From Vampirovibrionales bacterium (GTDB lineage: Bacteria; Cyanobacteriota; Vampirovibrionia; Vampirovibrionales; Vampirovibrionaceae), in assembly GCA_029866025.1 (NCBI GenBank), contig JARXAD010000003.1, forward strand, positions 62,001 to 126,000: a DNA stretch of 64,000 nucleotides, written 5' to 3'. Below, in pieces: positions 11,712 to 21,852 of the stretch. A model generated the notes under the pieces. It ran no database searches and was not told the origin of the DNA. It worked only from the letters and a program-made list of their open reading frames with translations. The stretch's first letter is position 1. Each line of letters starts with the position of its first letter. A program made the translations under genes and the position numbers.

Positions 11712-11966
11712 CTACAACCGGCTAAGCACCAGCTTTTGAATGAGATCGATGAGGAAAAACAGCAAGAAGGGAGAAAAATCCATGCCGCCCAAGGGTGGGA
11801 TGAGATTGCGGAAAGGCATCATAATGGGATCCGTGGCGCTACGAATGGCCAACCACGGTTGATGATCCCAATTAAGGCGCGGGAAGAAGGAGAGAATGCA
11901 CCGAAAGATGATGAGGTACTTCAATAAATCTAAAAACAAGCTGAGGGTGTAACCAAGTTGGGACAT
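11712..11966 (-). CDS. YggT family membrane protein
   Basis: LDLLKYLIIFRCILSFFP...RSATDPIMMPFRNLIPPLGGMDFSPFLLFFLI. Confidence 0.85.
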   Translation of the reverse strand: MSQLGYTLSLFLDLLKYLIIFRCILSFFPRLNWDHQPWLAIRSATDPIMMPFRNLIPPLGGMDFSPFLLFFLIDLIQKLVLSRL

Positions 11967-12024
11967 GAATCAAACCTTTTAATCTATAGTAAACAATCCT
12001 GCCATTATAAAACCCCTTTGGAGC

Positions 12025-12849
12025 CTAGTGGCCTCGGGCGCTGTTAAGCATACCGGCTAGGCCGTCATGCACAGTATCGGCAGGCAGGTTGGCAATGAGG
12101 CTAAACAACAGCTCTTTAAGCTTGGCATTGTTGGCCTTAAACACCTCCAGCACAGCGGCATGGCTTACGGGTTCAATACCGTCTACGCCACTGTCGTAGT
12201 CCGTCATTAAGGCAATGCTTAGGCTGGCCATCTCCAGTTCTTTTACCAAGTGTACTTCGGGGTACTGGGTCATGTTAATCACTTCCCAGCCCATGCTACG
12301 GAACCACTGAGATTCGGACCGAGTGCTAAAGCGGGGGCCTTGAATGACAACCACCGTGCCGGTTTCGTGGTGAGGAATGCCCAACTGTTTGGCGGTGGCA
12401 ATGGCCACTTGGCGCATGGGCTCATCAAAGGGGTCGGCGGCGCTGACGTGGGTGGTAATGGGGCCATCGTAAAAGGTGTCGGTGCGGCCATTGGTGCGAT
12501 CCACGAATTGATCGCAAAAGACGAAATCGCCGGGCTTGTAGTGTTTTTGCAAGCTGCCAGCGGCGCAGGGGCTAATCACTCGGGTAATGCCCAAGGATTT
12601 AAACGCCCACACGTTGGCGCGGTAATTAATTTTATGAGGAGGAATACTATGATCTTCGCCATGGCGGGGCAAAAAGGCCACTTTTTTACCGCCAATGGTG
12701 CCGATGGTTAGGGTGGCACTGGGAGCACCGTAGGGGGTTTCGACCTGCACACGCTCAGGATTTTCGAGGAGATTGTAAAATCCAGACCCACCAAAGACGC
12801 CGATTTCGGCTTGGCGTGGGGTGGTTATGGGAAAATGAAAGGGGGGCAT
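12025..12849 (-). CDS. mtnP: S-methyl-5'-thioadenosine phosphorylase
   Basis: IGVFGGSGFYNLL, FLPRHGEDHSIPPHKINYRANVWAFK, GTVVVIQGPRFSTRSES; internal start MPPFHFP preferred. Confidence 0.92.
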   Translation of the reverse strand: MPPFHFPITTPRQAEIGVFGGSGFYNLLENPERVQVETPYGAPSATLTIGTIGGKKVAFLPRHGEDHSIPPHKINYRANVWAFKSLGITRVISPCAAGSLQKHYKPGDFVFCDQFVDRTNGRTDTFYDGPITTHVSAADPFDEPMRQVAIATAKQLGIPHHETGTVVVIQGPRFSTRSESQWFRSMGWEVINMTQYPEVHLVKELEMASLSIALMTDYDSGVDGIEPVSHAAVLEVFKANNAKLKELLFSLIANLPADTVHDGLAGMLNSARGH

Positions 12850-13361
12850 AACAGGGCTCCAGAGGATCAGTGAACGCACACAAATTGGGGTACTCGTATC
12901 GTATCCAAAAGGCGTGGCCGTGTCAGAGGGGAGTCCGTCACGGGATTTTCCGTTACAACCATCGTATATAAAGACAAAAAAACACCCAGCCAAAAGGCAT
13001 GGGTGTTGTGAATGTGTCTGTATCGGCCCCGGCGAAGGGGCTCTTTATTAATTAACCTATATTATAGCCAGTTGAGAATTATTTGCAACTGGTTTGTTAT
13101 TGAGGGTGTAATTCTAACAAATTGTAACAATACGCTGCTTACGTATGACGTTTGTCATAGGAATGTCACGACATCGATGTTAAGTAGGGGCATGAACACG
13201 GATTCTACCGGGTTTTGGATAACAGTTTTACGATTTACTACTAACAACGGTAAATATTGACGGTATAAACGCAACTGCATACGATGCTTTGTGTGACAGG
13301 TTTAGGGGACATGGTTGTTTAAAGACGATTGCTACAGTGAGGTTTCCGGGAGGAAAAGCAG

Positions 13362-13637
13362 ATGAAGATGGGTTTGTTGGCAGACACAGGATACGTTCGG
13401 GAGCAGGCAGTACTTACCTTTGCAGCCAGGCATAAAGCCAAAGCTGCATTAATGGGAGGGGATATTTCTTCTTATCCTTCTTATGGACTTACTTTTCCGC
13501 CCAATTACAGCCCTGCTCTGATGGCACATTCCAGACAGGGCTTTTCTATAGATTATCCGAATTACTCTCATACCTCTGCGGACGGAGATAGGATTATCTT
13601 TAGCGCCGAAGCAGGCTTTTACAAACCAAGATATTAG
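13362..13637 (+). CDS. hypothetical protein
   Basis: 91 aa ORF with good RBS (GGAGG, 'ccgggaggaaaagcagATG'). Confidence 0.6.
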   Translation: MKMGLLADTGYVREQAVLTFAARHKAKAALMGGDISSYPSYGLTFPPNYSPALMAHSRQGFSIDYPNYSHTSADGDRIIFSAEAGFYKPRY

Positions 13638-14884
13638 GCCTGAGTGGCCAGCTCACTTGGCGCAGAGGTGGCGGACGGATTTTCTACTAACCCTGCAGGC
13701 TTGGGTGGCGCTAATAATTCATTCAGGGTGCGCTGAACCTCACTAATTTGCAGCGGTTTACGAAGCACCTGCTTAAAGCCAACACGGGTGGCATCGTTAA
13801 TACGCATTTCATCACTACTGGCGGTTACCAGTACAAAGTGTGGTAAATTTTTGCCCAGTTTGGCTTTTAGGTAGCGCAACATGTCTACCCCATCCAAGCC
13901 CGGCATCACTAAATCGCAAAACACCGCTTTAATGCGATTGGGCTGTTGCATGGATTCAATGGCCTCGTAACCAGAATTGGCCCGATGAACGGCATAGCCT
14001 AACTCTTTAAAGGTTTTTTCTAAGATGACCAGATTAAAACCAACGTCATCCACCACTAAAATTTCATCTGCCATTTTGATAGGCCTCTTGTAATCGTTAC
14101 CCTTGGAAAGTTTGGATAGCTTTTCTGCAATCACTGCCAAGTCCAGCGGTTTACTCATCATATCTTTAATGCCTACATCCCGAATATCTTTCAGCTGTTG
14201 AGCAGCCAAACCATCGGTAATGAGGAGAAAGGGAATCACATCGCCCGAACGCCCTTCCGTAACTTTTTCAAGTTGTCGGCCTTTAAAACGTTTAAACAGC
14301 TTGGTGGCGGGCATGTCGTCCAGTTCGGCCTCTGCCACAACAATAGAAATTGCCTCTCCAGCTTCATGACGCTCTAACACCTCTTTACCAGATTTGCAGT
14401 GAATGAGCTGGTGCGGCGTGTCATCAAACATGGTTTGGAACCATTCAAAGGTGGTTCCTTGGCTATCTGCAATAATCAAATGCAAAGCTTTTTCGTTGCT
14501 CTGAATACGAGTCAGCTGATCGATGGTTTTGGCCAGCACTTCGACACTGACAGGTTTTTGAAGCACCATACGAAAACCCAACTGGTCCGCTTCTTCACGA
14601 TCCTCGACTGAGGTGCCTCCTGTCATCAACACAAAAGGTGGAAGCGACATGGCCCCCAAGCCGTTAAATACCTTTAGTTTTTGTGCCTGAAGGTAAAATT
14701 CTTTACCATTCATGCCCTCCATCAACAAATCCGTAATCACCAAGCCTGTATCGGGATTGGTCCTTAAAAACACCAGGGCATCCTGGCCACTGTTGGCCAC
14801 AATGACTTTATGGCCAGCATGTTCTAATATTTTTTTCATGGAAATGCAGGTAAACTGCACGTCATCCACCACCATAATCTTCAT
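13634..14884 (-). CDS. triple response-regulator receiver protein
   Basis: Three REC-like modules: MVVDD...VITDLLMEG...QKP; LIIADSQ...VVAEAELDD...SKP; LVVDD...FCDLVMPGLDG...RKP. Confidence 0.85.
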   Translation of the reverse strand: MKIMVVDDVQFTCISMKKILEHAGHKVIVANSGQDALVFLRTNPDTGLVITDLLMEGMNGKEFYLQAQKLKVFNGLGAMSLPPFVLMTGGTSVEDREEADQLGFRMVLQKPVSVEVLAKTIDQLTRIQSNEKALHLIIADSQGTTFEWFQTMFDDTPHQLIHCKSGKEVLERHEAGEAISIVVAEAELDDMPATKLFKRFKGRQLEKVTEGRSGDVIPFLLITDGLAAQQLKDIRDVGIKDMMSKPLDLAVIAEKLSKLSKGNDYKRPIKMADEILVVDDVGFNLVILEKTFKELGYAVHRANSGYEAIESMQQPNRIKAVFCDLVMPGLDGVDMLRYLKAKLGKNLPHFVLVTASSDEMRINDATRVGFKQVLRKPLQISEVQRTLNELLAPPKPAGLVENPSATSAPSELATQA

Positions 14885-15306
14885 AACGCGTACTCCGCCT
14901 CAAAGGCCTGAAGAGAAGTGGGCACCACGGGTAATGAAAAAATGCCGGCCACGTGATTTGAAAACGTGTAAAACAGCTCTGGCAAAGGTCTCCAAAATTC
15001 CCTAATGGTTTGCCAGTCGCCTTGATGTGCCGCTGTCTCTAGTGCCAAACAGCATTGTTGAAGTTGACTGGCAGCCACATTGGCCGAAGCACCCTTAAGG
15101 CTATGCACTAGTCGATGGGTGGTCTCTAAATCGTTGCGCGTAATGGCCAGTTTTAATTGCTTGAGTAGTTGTAAGCCTTCAATTTGATACAGCTCTGCAA
15201 GTTCTGCTGCCAATTCTAAATCGCCCCCCAAATTGACGAGCAACTGAGAGTGATTAAAAACGGGGGTGAACGTATAAGCCGTAACCATGCGCAGCGCTAT
15301 CCTCAA
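14881..15306 (-). CDS. Hpt (histidine phosphotransfer) domain protein
   Basis: RLVHSLKGASANVAASQLQQCCLALE; overlaps start of the receiver gene. Confidence 0.85.
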   Translation of the reverse strand: MRIALRMVTAYTFTPVFNHSQLLVNLGGDLELAAELAELYQIEGLQLLKQLKLAITRNDLETTHRLVHSLKGASANVAASQLQQCCLALETAAHQGDWQTIREFWRPLPELFYTFSNHVAGIFSLPVVPTSLQAFEAEYAL

Positions 15307-15843
15307 CCATGGGTTATCCCTTAACTATCGTCCGCTTGTACGATTACTTGAGAGACGTTTTCTCTACTGATAAATCTTTGCTCTAAAGCTTTATAGGCTT
15401 AACAAGGCATTTTTAGTGCCAATGTAACAAGATGGTAACGTAGTAGCATCAAAACAGGGTGTGCATGTTTTTATGCCAGTGTAAGGCTTGGGAAATAGAA
15501 ATGCTGTAGACATTGGACACAATGCCTACAACTGATAACGAACGAGTCGAACACTCGTACCTGAGGGGTTTAGTAGGTAACATTGGCGTTAATGCCATAC
15601 AAACCTGATGGACTTTGAGGGCACATAACAAACGGTGTTGCCACGGCAATACCAAGGATAGAGGTTAGGATTATCAACAGAGAATAGAGAATCAGGCAGA
15701 GATTGGAGCTCAGGCATTGGGCTAATAGATCATAGGTCATAGGGAAATATCGTTACACACATAGGCAAACAACACAGGGCTAAACGGGCTTTAACGCTTA
15801 TTTAGCTGGGTTTACACACACCAACCATAGAGGGGAAATCCAC

Positions 15844-16191
15844 ATGGGTTTTGCTGCGAGTACCGCGCGGCTTCTCATGCTTACTGCGCGAAAGTCTGAC
15901 CTCGAACTTCGGGTTCAGATGATCAACCAGATGCGGATGTACTGGAGCGATGTCACATCAATGATGATGATGGCAGCCGCGGCGGATCCCAGTGCATTCA
16001 AGCCAGGAGAAGAAAAAGCGATTCAATTGGAGGCACGACGTGCCTACGTTTCGCAAATGGAAAAAATGCTAGAAATGGACGGCAAGAAAGCGGATGCTCA
16101 ATTAGCGGCCATTGAAAGTGAAATGCAGGCTGTTACCAAACATGTGACAGATAATGCCAAAAGCTTTGGCGGCTTAAATGCCCGTGGCTAA
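15844..16191 (+). CDS. hypothetical protein, MGxAAS...LMLTARKSDLE family
   Basis: 115 aa ORF; N-terminal MGFAASTARLLMLTARKSDLELRVQMINQMRM. Confidence 0.7.
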   Translation: MGFAASTARLLMLTARKSDLELRVQMINQMRMYWSDVTSMMMMAAAADPSAFKPGEEKAIQLEARRAYVSQMEKMLEMDGKKADAQLAAIESEMQAVTKHVTDNAKSFGGLNARG

Positions 16192-16225
16192 AGGTACTAT
16201 CTAATCATTGGGTAACATCTTAAGT

Positions 16226-16535
16226 ATTACGGGACGAGACTGACCAGAGCGAGTGACGGAAACCCCTGGCAACGGCTATGGTGCGCAACGCCATAACGGT
16301 GACAGAAGGGCTGCGGCATTGCTTCGAATAGAGTGAGACAGAGGCACCAAAAAATTACGGGACGAGACTGACCAGAGCGAGTGACGGAGAACCCTGGCAA
16401 CGGCTATGGTGCGCAACACCATAACGGTGATAGAAGGGCTGCGGCATTGCTTCGAATAGAGTGAGCCAGAGACACCAAAAATTACGGGACGAGACTGACC
16501 AGAGCGAGTGACACACACCCCTAGCAACGGCTATG
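16226..16535. repeat. tandem ~128-bp repeat, about 2.4 copies
   Basis: ATTACGGGACGAGACTGACCAGAGCGAGTGAC starts at 16226, 16354 and 16481. Confidence 0.95.
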
Positions 16536-16837
16536 AAGACATTGAAGTCTGATTGATTTGAGGAGAGACCGCCAATAATAAAATGATTAGGCGTACCTAA
16601 GGCCTGCTTGGCTTTGGCCTGGCTTACCGGTAAAAAATAGTCACCATTATTGGTTATTGAGATAGCCCTAATTTTTGTATGCTCGAACAGCCTTGCTGAT
16701 CGGGCTATTAGACGTTGGTGACTATATATGGCACGCCTGAAGAAACTAAATGGACCACCAAAAGGCAATTTTTAACAACAATTTGTTTTTATTATAAAGA
16801 GAGAATTATTTACTATTTGGTATGAGAGGATTAAGAG

Positions 16838-17278
16838 ATGAGTAGTGTGAACAATAGCTACAGCAATTATTCGTATGATTTTAACAAAGTCCACGAATCG
16901 TTGGATAAAAACAAAGATGGCTATGTTAACAAGAGCGAAATTCAAGTGTATCAAAATCGCTTGGCCAACAATAATAGTAACAGTGGAAAAAAGGCTAAAA
17001 GTTTTTTGGTGGATTTGCTTAATAATTTTGATCGAGTGAATTCATTATCAGACGTAACTCCAATACATTATGAGAATACCTATATATTGACGGGATTAGA
17101 GCAAAATGACCCACAAGATGTTGCACGCGGTATTACGTTGTTGGATTTTAATAGATTAGCCAAAGGATCCGACGGTCAGTATGATGCGAGTGGTGGAAAC
17201 CTAAGAATAGAGAAACTTGATTTTTCAACCGCACTATCTTTATCCGAATTTTATAGAAAATACCCGCCACCACCATAA
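16838..17278 (+). CDS. EF-hand-like protein, tandem copy 1
   Basis: MSSVNNSYSNYSYDFNKVHESLDKNKDGYVNKSEIQVYQ; C-terminal YPPPP. Confidence 0.8.
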   Translation: MSSVNNSYSNYSYDFNKVHESLDKNKDGYVNKSEIQVYQNRLANNNSNSGKKAKSFLVDLLNNFDRVNSLSDVTPIHYENTYILTGLEQNDPQDVARGITLLDFNRLAKGSDGQYDASGGNLRIEKLDFSTALSLSEFYRKYPPPP

Positions 17279-17342
17279 TTAAGGGTCTGCAAGCTTTAAT
17301 TTATTAATATTTATATATAATGCACAAAAGAGAGATTAAGAG

Positions 17343-17810
17343 ATGAGTAGTATTAACAATAGCTACAGCAGTTATTCGTATGACTTCAACAAAGTCCATA
17401 AAGCCTTAGATAAAGATAAGAATGGCTACTTGACTGAAAATGAAGTGAAAGCTTACAAACAAAAATTAGCCAATAAAAATACTGCTTCGGCCAAAAAAGC
17501 AACGCATTTTTTAACTGGGCTATTAAACAACTACGCTTCAGTAAAATCTTTGTATGATGGAGCTCTCGCTCCGCAAGGAATTCCTTATAATGACGCACAA
17601 TTAGAAGAGCAAAAGCAGATTAAACAGAAGGAAGCTTTAGGTGTGTCAATAAACGACTTTGCCAGATTAGCGAACATAAATGCTACCTATTCTATGAATA
17701 CTCTCTACTCATCAGGTGGAGTACCAACCTTCAATAATTATACGTTTGATAATTTGCAATCTAAAATTGATGAGTCAAACCGAAAAGTACTTGAATACCC
17801 ACCACCTTAA
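17343..17810 (+). CDS. EF-hand-like protein, tandem copy 2
   Basis: MSSINNSYSSYSYDFNKVHKALDKDKNGYLTENEVKAYKQK; C-terminal YPPP. Confidence 0.8.
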   Translation: MSSINNSYSSYSYDFNKVHKALDKDKNGYLTENEVKAYKQKLANKNTASAKKATHFLTGLLNNYASVKSLYDGALAPQGIPYNDAQLEEQKQIKQKEALGVSINDFARLANINATYSMNTLYSSGGVPTFNNYTFDNLQSKIDESNRKVLEYPPP

Positions 17811-17878
17811 TTAATTGTTAGTCTGCAAGCATTCATTTATCACTATTTTATAGTAAATCACAAAAGAGAGATTAAGAG

Positions 17879-18242
17879 ATGAGTAGTATTAACAATAGCT
17901 ACAGCAGTTATTCGTATGACTTCAACAAAGTCCACGAATCGTTGGATAAAGATAAGAATGGTTATGTTGATCAGGCTGAAATCAAATAGCGGTAAAAAGG
18001 CCAAGGCCTTGCTCAGTGATTTACTCGCTAATTATGACAAAGTAAAAGGCCTTCATGGACCTGCTTGGGGAATGAGACCTTCCGAAGAAACTATGCAGCA
18101 AGCCGATGCGAAAGAAAAGCTAGGTATTAGTATTATGGACATAGGACAATTAGCCTCTGGCTACGGTAACAAAGATCGTCTCGAACGGCTGGATTTTTCT
18201 AATATGAAAAACTACTATGATGAGCATGGATACCCACCTTAA
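17879..18242 (+). pseudogene. EF-hand-like protein, tandem copy 3, frameshifted by internal deletion
   Basis: MSSINNSYSSYSYDFNKVHESLDKDKNGYVDQAEIK* stops at 17989; the other frame continues NSGKKAKALLSDLLANYDKVKGL...GYPP*. Confidence 0.8.
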
Positions 18243-18323
18243 AAAAATAACTTCTTCTAAGCAACACGCGTTAGGGGTGCTCCGCTGAATAGCAGGATAT
18301 CCCGTTAGAGGGTTAATTTTTGG

Positions 18324-19415
18324 CTAAAACAATCCACTTAAAGCATTGAGTGTGGCGCTAATCATCATAATCAAAAACAAAATTCGCATCATCTTTGGGG
18401 GAATGTGAGGCATCCACTGGGCACCCACGGCACCGCCTACCAAGCCTGCCCCGGCCATTAGTAGCGCATGTGGCCAGTCAATCAACCCTGCTTGGGCTTT
18501 ACCCACAACGCTGGCGCCGGCAATTAACACAGCGGTAGCACTGCCACTGCCCGATGAATGACTGAGGGGGACCCACAACAGCCCCACCATGAGAGGAATG
18601 AGAAACACAGAGCCCCCGATTCCCAATAATCCTGCAGCAACACCCGTGACAAAGGCCACCGCAAAACAAACAGTCCAAGAGAGTAGAGATACCGACTTAA
18701 GATCAGACGGGCTAGAAGGATCGACAGTCGTTACAGCGCTGGACGTATTTTTGGCGGTTTTTACCCAGTAAAACACCATTAAAATAATAAGCATAGCCGC
18801 CATTAGCAGGCGTAGGGCGGTTTCGTTCCATAAAACAGACCATCGGCCTCCAATGTACCCACCTAACAATGCAACCCCACCCAACAAAAGCGAGGTTTTG
18901 TAGCAGATACGCTTGCCTATCGCGTGGACGGTGGTGGCGCTAACGCTAGCAGTAAAGCTTTGCAAGGCTGCAAACCCTGTCAGCTGGGCAAAGCTTAGGC
19001 CGCCAGAAATCATTTGGGGCCACATTAATTGCAGGCCGCTCATCATGGCTAAAATCATTAAGCCACCACCGATGCCCAATAAACCTGCTGCCACACCTGC
19101 CAAAAAGCCAACGGCCATTAGTGCCAACGAACTGGCTGGCACCAGCCCCACACCGTGGCCCAAGGATGTTAACAAGTCGAAACAATCCGTCATAACGAGG
19201 CGACCCAAAAAAGCAATTGATGCTATGATGCCATCATTCATGTGTGTAGTCACGCATTTGTTGTGATGAATGGTGGTTTCCGCAAAGGGCCACGTTATGG
19301 GTAAGGATTTGGTAGCCATGCGGCTTTCCACAGAAGCATTGCTCAACGAATTGCAGCGGTTCCAAGTACTGCGCGAAGATTTGGTGGCATGGGAAAACGC
19401 CTTGGGCCTCAGCAT
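18324..19415 (-). CDS. TSUP family (TauE/SafE) sulfite exporter-like permease
   Basis: Duplicated GFLAGVAAGLLGIGGG / FVTGVAAGLLGIGGSVFLIPLM; real start probably downstream of the ORF-track start. Confidence 0.85.
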   Translation of the reverse strand: MLRPKAFSHATKSSRSTWNRCNSLSNASVESRMATKSLPITWPFAETTIHHNKCVTTHMNDGIIASIAFLGRLVMTDCFDLLTSLGHGVGLVPASSLALMAVGFLAGVAAGLLGIGGGLMILAMMSGLQLMWPQMISGGLSFAQLTGFAALQSFTASVSATTVHAIGKRICYKTSLLLGGVALLGGYIGGRWSVLWNETALRLLMAAMLIILMVFYWVKTAKNTSSAVTTVDPSSPSDLKSVSLLSWTVCFAVAFVTGVAAGLLGIGGSVFLIPLMVGLLWVPLSHSSGSGSATAVLIAGASVVGKAQAGLIDWPHALLMAGAGLVGGAVGAQWMPHIPPKMMRILFLIMMISATLNALSGLF

Positions 19416-20496
19416 TCCTTCAGACGCTGACGGTAAACCTGTCTACAGCCAGCATCATGTCAACCTCTTTAAAAACATCAAAAAACACCTCGCTTTGGGC
19501 AAGTCGTTTTCAGATATTCAGCAATTGGTCCAAATTCCCGCTAATTTATCGGTTGCTGTTGCCTTAGACCCCAAACCAGAAACCCCACAACCCTCTCCTA
19601 ATCCACTGCCTCGCTCGTCCAATGTCATAGAATCATCCACTTCCCTTATGACCAGCCAACCGAAACGCTCTCCCAGCTCTATGCTAACGTCCCCACCGCG
19701 TCGACCCGCTGCCCCCGTGACTCAGCCCGACATGCTCCCCACAGCAAAATCTTTGGCGTCCATTTCGGTGGATGCCCATCAATATGATCTGATGGATTTG
19801 TTGCGCCAGACCATGGCCGAAAAAGATCAACTCCAACAACAATTGATCGATGTTGAAAAATTAAATTCCCATCTTAACAATGCCAATGGCATGTTTCACC
19901 GCAAGGTAAAACAACTGGATGAAGAGCTAAAAGCCTCCCAAGCCGCTGGCGACCAGAATCGCTTGTTTCAGCTCATGGAAGACAAGGCTCGTTTGCACCA
20001 CCAGGTGCTGGATAGCGAAAAAACCATTGGCCAGCTTAAAAAGCAAATCATGCTATCTGACGAACTGGTGTTAAAAGCCCGCCAAGAGGCCATGATTAGT
20101 GAACAGCAGTTGGCCAAGCAAATCCAGTTTTTGCAATCCGAACTCTCCTCCGGTGACGGCTCTCGTCAGCCCAATGCCGATACTTTTTGTGGCCAGTGGA
20201 ATGAAGAAGCTTACTGGCTGGAAACCCGCTTTGATACGTATGGCGTAGATATCCCCGCCGATCGTCGTCGCGTATTAACCATTGCTCAGCCACCCATGCA
20301 ACTTATTGGTCCCATGGCTGTTTTAAGCCAAACCTATCGTTTAGAGCAGCAGCCCCAATGGCAACGAACGGAAACCTTGCTGCTGATTGCTACCAACCCA
20401 ATGCGTTTGCAAGGGTTGATGGACGTTACCTATCGCCTAAACGAAACCCCCGTAGCCCAGGCTTGGTACCGAATTGGGGCTACCAAGCAACCTTAA
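19306..20496 (+). CDS. MerR-like HTH plus coiled-coil protein upstream of mreB
   Basis: LSTEALLNELQRFQVLREDLVAWENALGLSIPSDADGKPVYSQHHVNLFKNIKKHLALGKSFSDIQQL then heptad-rich segment. Confidence 0.65.
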   Translation, partial: DLVAMRLSTEALLNELQRFQVLREDLVAWENALGLSIPSDADGKPVYSQHHVNLFKNIKKHLALGKSFSDIQQLVQIPANLSVAVALDPKPETPQPSPNPLPRSSNVIESSTSLMTSQPKRSPSSMLTSPPRRPAAPVTQPDMLPTAKSLASISVDAHQYDLMDLLRQTMAEKDQLQQQLIDVEKLNSHLNNANGMFHRKVKQLDEELKASQAAGDQNRLFQLMEDKARLHHQVLDSEKTIGQLKKQIMLSDELVLKARQEAMISEQQLAKQIQFLQSELSSGDGSRQPNADTFCGQWNEEAYWLETRFDTYGVDIPADRRRVLTIAQPPMQLIGPMAVLSQTYRLEQQPQWQRTETLLLIATNPMRLQGLMDVTYRLNETPVAQAWYRIGATKQP

Positions 20497-20707
20497 ATCG
20501 CCTAAAGCACCCTTGTTTTTTTAATGCGAGTGGGCGGGGCTGCTTCTCTGTTTCAGCCCGCTTTTGAGATGACAAATGATTGAAGTTAAAAGAGAGAGAC
20601 CTTGCCCCCTTGGAGGCCTGGCACGTGTGGTGGCAACAAGGTAGGATAGAGAGACTTTTTAAGCGACTGTTCGCGCTGTTTACGATGTATATAGAAAGCC
20701 TGTGGCC

Positions 20708-21832
20708 GTGAGTTTGTTTCAATCGCTAATGGATTTATTTCGTGAAAATTTGGGCCTGTTTGGGGGAAGCACCCCGGCTCAATCCAACGCCAATGATATT
20801 GGCATTGATTTAGGAACCGTCAACACCTTAGTGTGCACGGCTTCCAAGGGTGTGGTGTTGCGAGAGCCATCAGTAGTGGCGGTAGACAAAAGCCAAAGTC
20901 CGCCCAAAGTACTGGAAGTAGGAGCCGCTGCACGGGACATGATTGGCCGTACTCCCGAGCATATTCACGCCATTCGCCCGCTGCGAGATGGGGTGATTGC
21001 CGAATTTGAATGGGCCGAAGTGCTGCTGCGTCGCTTTATTGATCGCGCTTTGGGCGATAAGGTGTTTAGCCAAGGCAAACCGGGCCGCATTATTATTGGG
21101 TTGCCCAGTGGTGTGACGGAAGTGGAACGCCGGGCCGTGGGTGATTCTGCTTACAATTGTGGGGCTCGCATTGTTAATTTAATTGCAGAGCCCATGGCAG
21201 CAGCCATTGGCGCTGGCATGCCCGTGGAGCAACCCACCGGTAGCATGATTATTGATATCGGTGGCGGCACCACGGAAGTGGCTGTGCTCAGTCTCAATGG
21301 CATTGTGGTGAGTAAAAGCCTGCGTATTGCTGGCGATGAATTGAACAGCAACATTCAACAGTATATGAAAACCGCCCATGGCCTTTCCATTGGCGATCGC
21401 ACCGCAGAAGACATTAAAATTCAGCTGGGGTCTGCCTGTGAGCTAGATAAAGAAAGCGAAAAGGCTACGATGACCATTCGAGGGCTGAACTTGGCCACAG
21501 GATTACCTGATTCCTTGGTGATTACAGTGCCAGAAGTACGGGCCTGCATTAGCGCCACTTTGCAAAAGCTGGTGGAAGGCGTTAAAGCGACCTTGGAAAT
21601 TACACCACCCGAACTGGCCGCCGACATTGTGGAAAAAGGCATTGTATTGGCTGGGGGCGGTGCCTTACTACGAGGCATGGATGCTTACATAGCCAGCCAT
21701 GTGGCGGTGCCTGTCTTCATTGCCAAGGACCCCTTATCGTGTGTGGTGTTGGGTACTGAACGTTTGCTGAGTGATCCGACCTATGAGGCGATTTTACTCG
21801 CTTCTGAGTATGATCCACGCCACTACCATTAG
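20708..21832 (+). CDS. mreB: rod shape-determining protein MreB
   Basis: IGIDLGTVNTLVC, IIGLPSGVTEVERRAV, IIDIGGGTTEVAVLSLNGIV, GIVLAGGGALLRGMD; GTG start. Confidence 0.95.
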   Translation: MSLFQSLMDLFRENLGLFGGSTPAQSNANDIGIDLGTVNTLVCTASKGVVLREPSVVAVDKSQSPPKVLEVGAAARDMIGRTPEHIHAIRPLRDGVIAEFEWAEVLLRRFIDRALGDKVFSQGKPGRIIIGLPSGVTEVERRAVGDSAYNCGARIVNLIAEPMAAAIGAGMPVEQPTGSMIIDIGGGTTEVAVLSLNGIVVSKSLRIAGDELNSNIQQYMKTAHGLSIGDRTAEDIKIQLGSACELDKESEKATMTIRGLNLATGLPDSLVITVPEVRACISATLQKLVEGVKATLEITPPELAADIVEKGIVLAGGGALLRGMDAYIASHVAVPVFIAKDPLSCVVLGTERLLSDPTYEAILLASEYDPRHYH

Positions 21833-21852
21833 AGTCCTGAATTGTGGCGGCA

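Noticed and set aside
12250-12711. 153-aa plus ORF opposite mtnP
   Set aside because: Antisense shadow ORF
12975-13010. Minus-strand terminator-like hairpin (AACACCCA...TGGGTGTT with A-run) implying an sRNA upstream of mtnP
   Set aside because: Could be a leader attenuator or simple terminator; no supporting promoter or structure was convincing
16226-16535. CRISPR array
   Set aside because: Repeat unit is ~128 bp with no spacers of constant length and no cas genes
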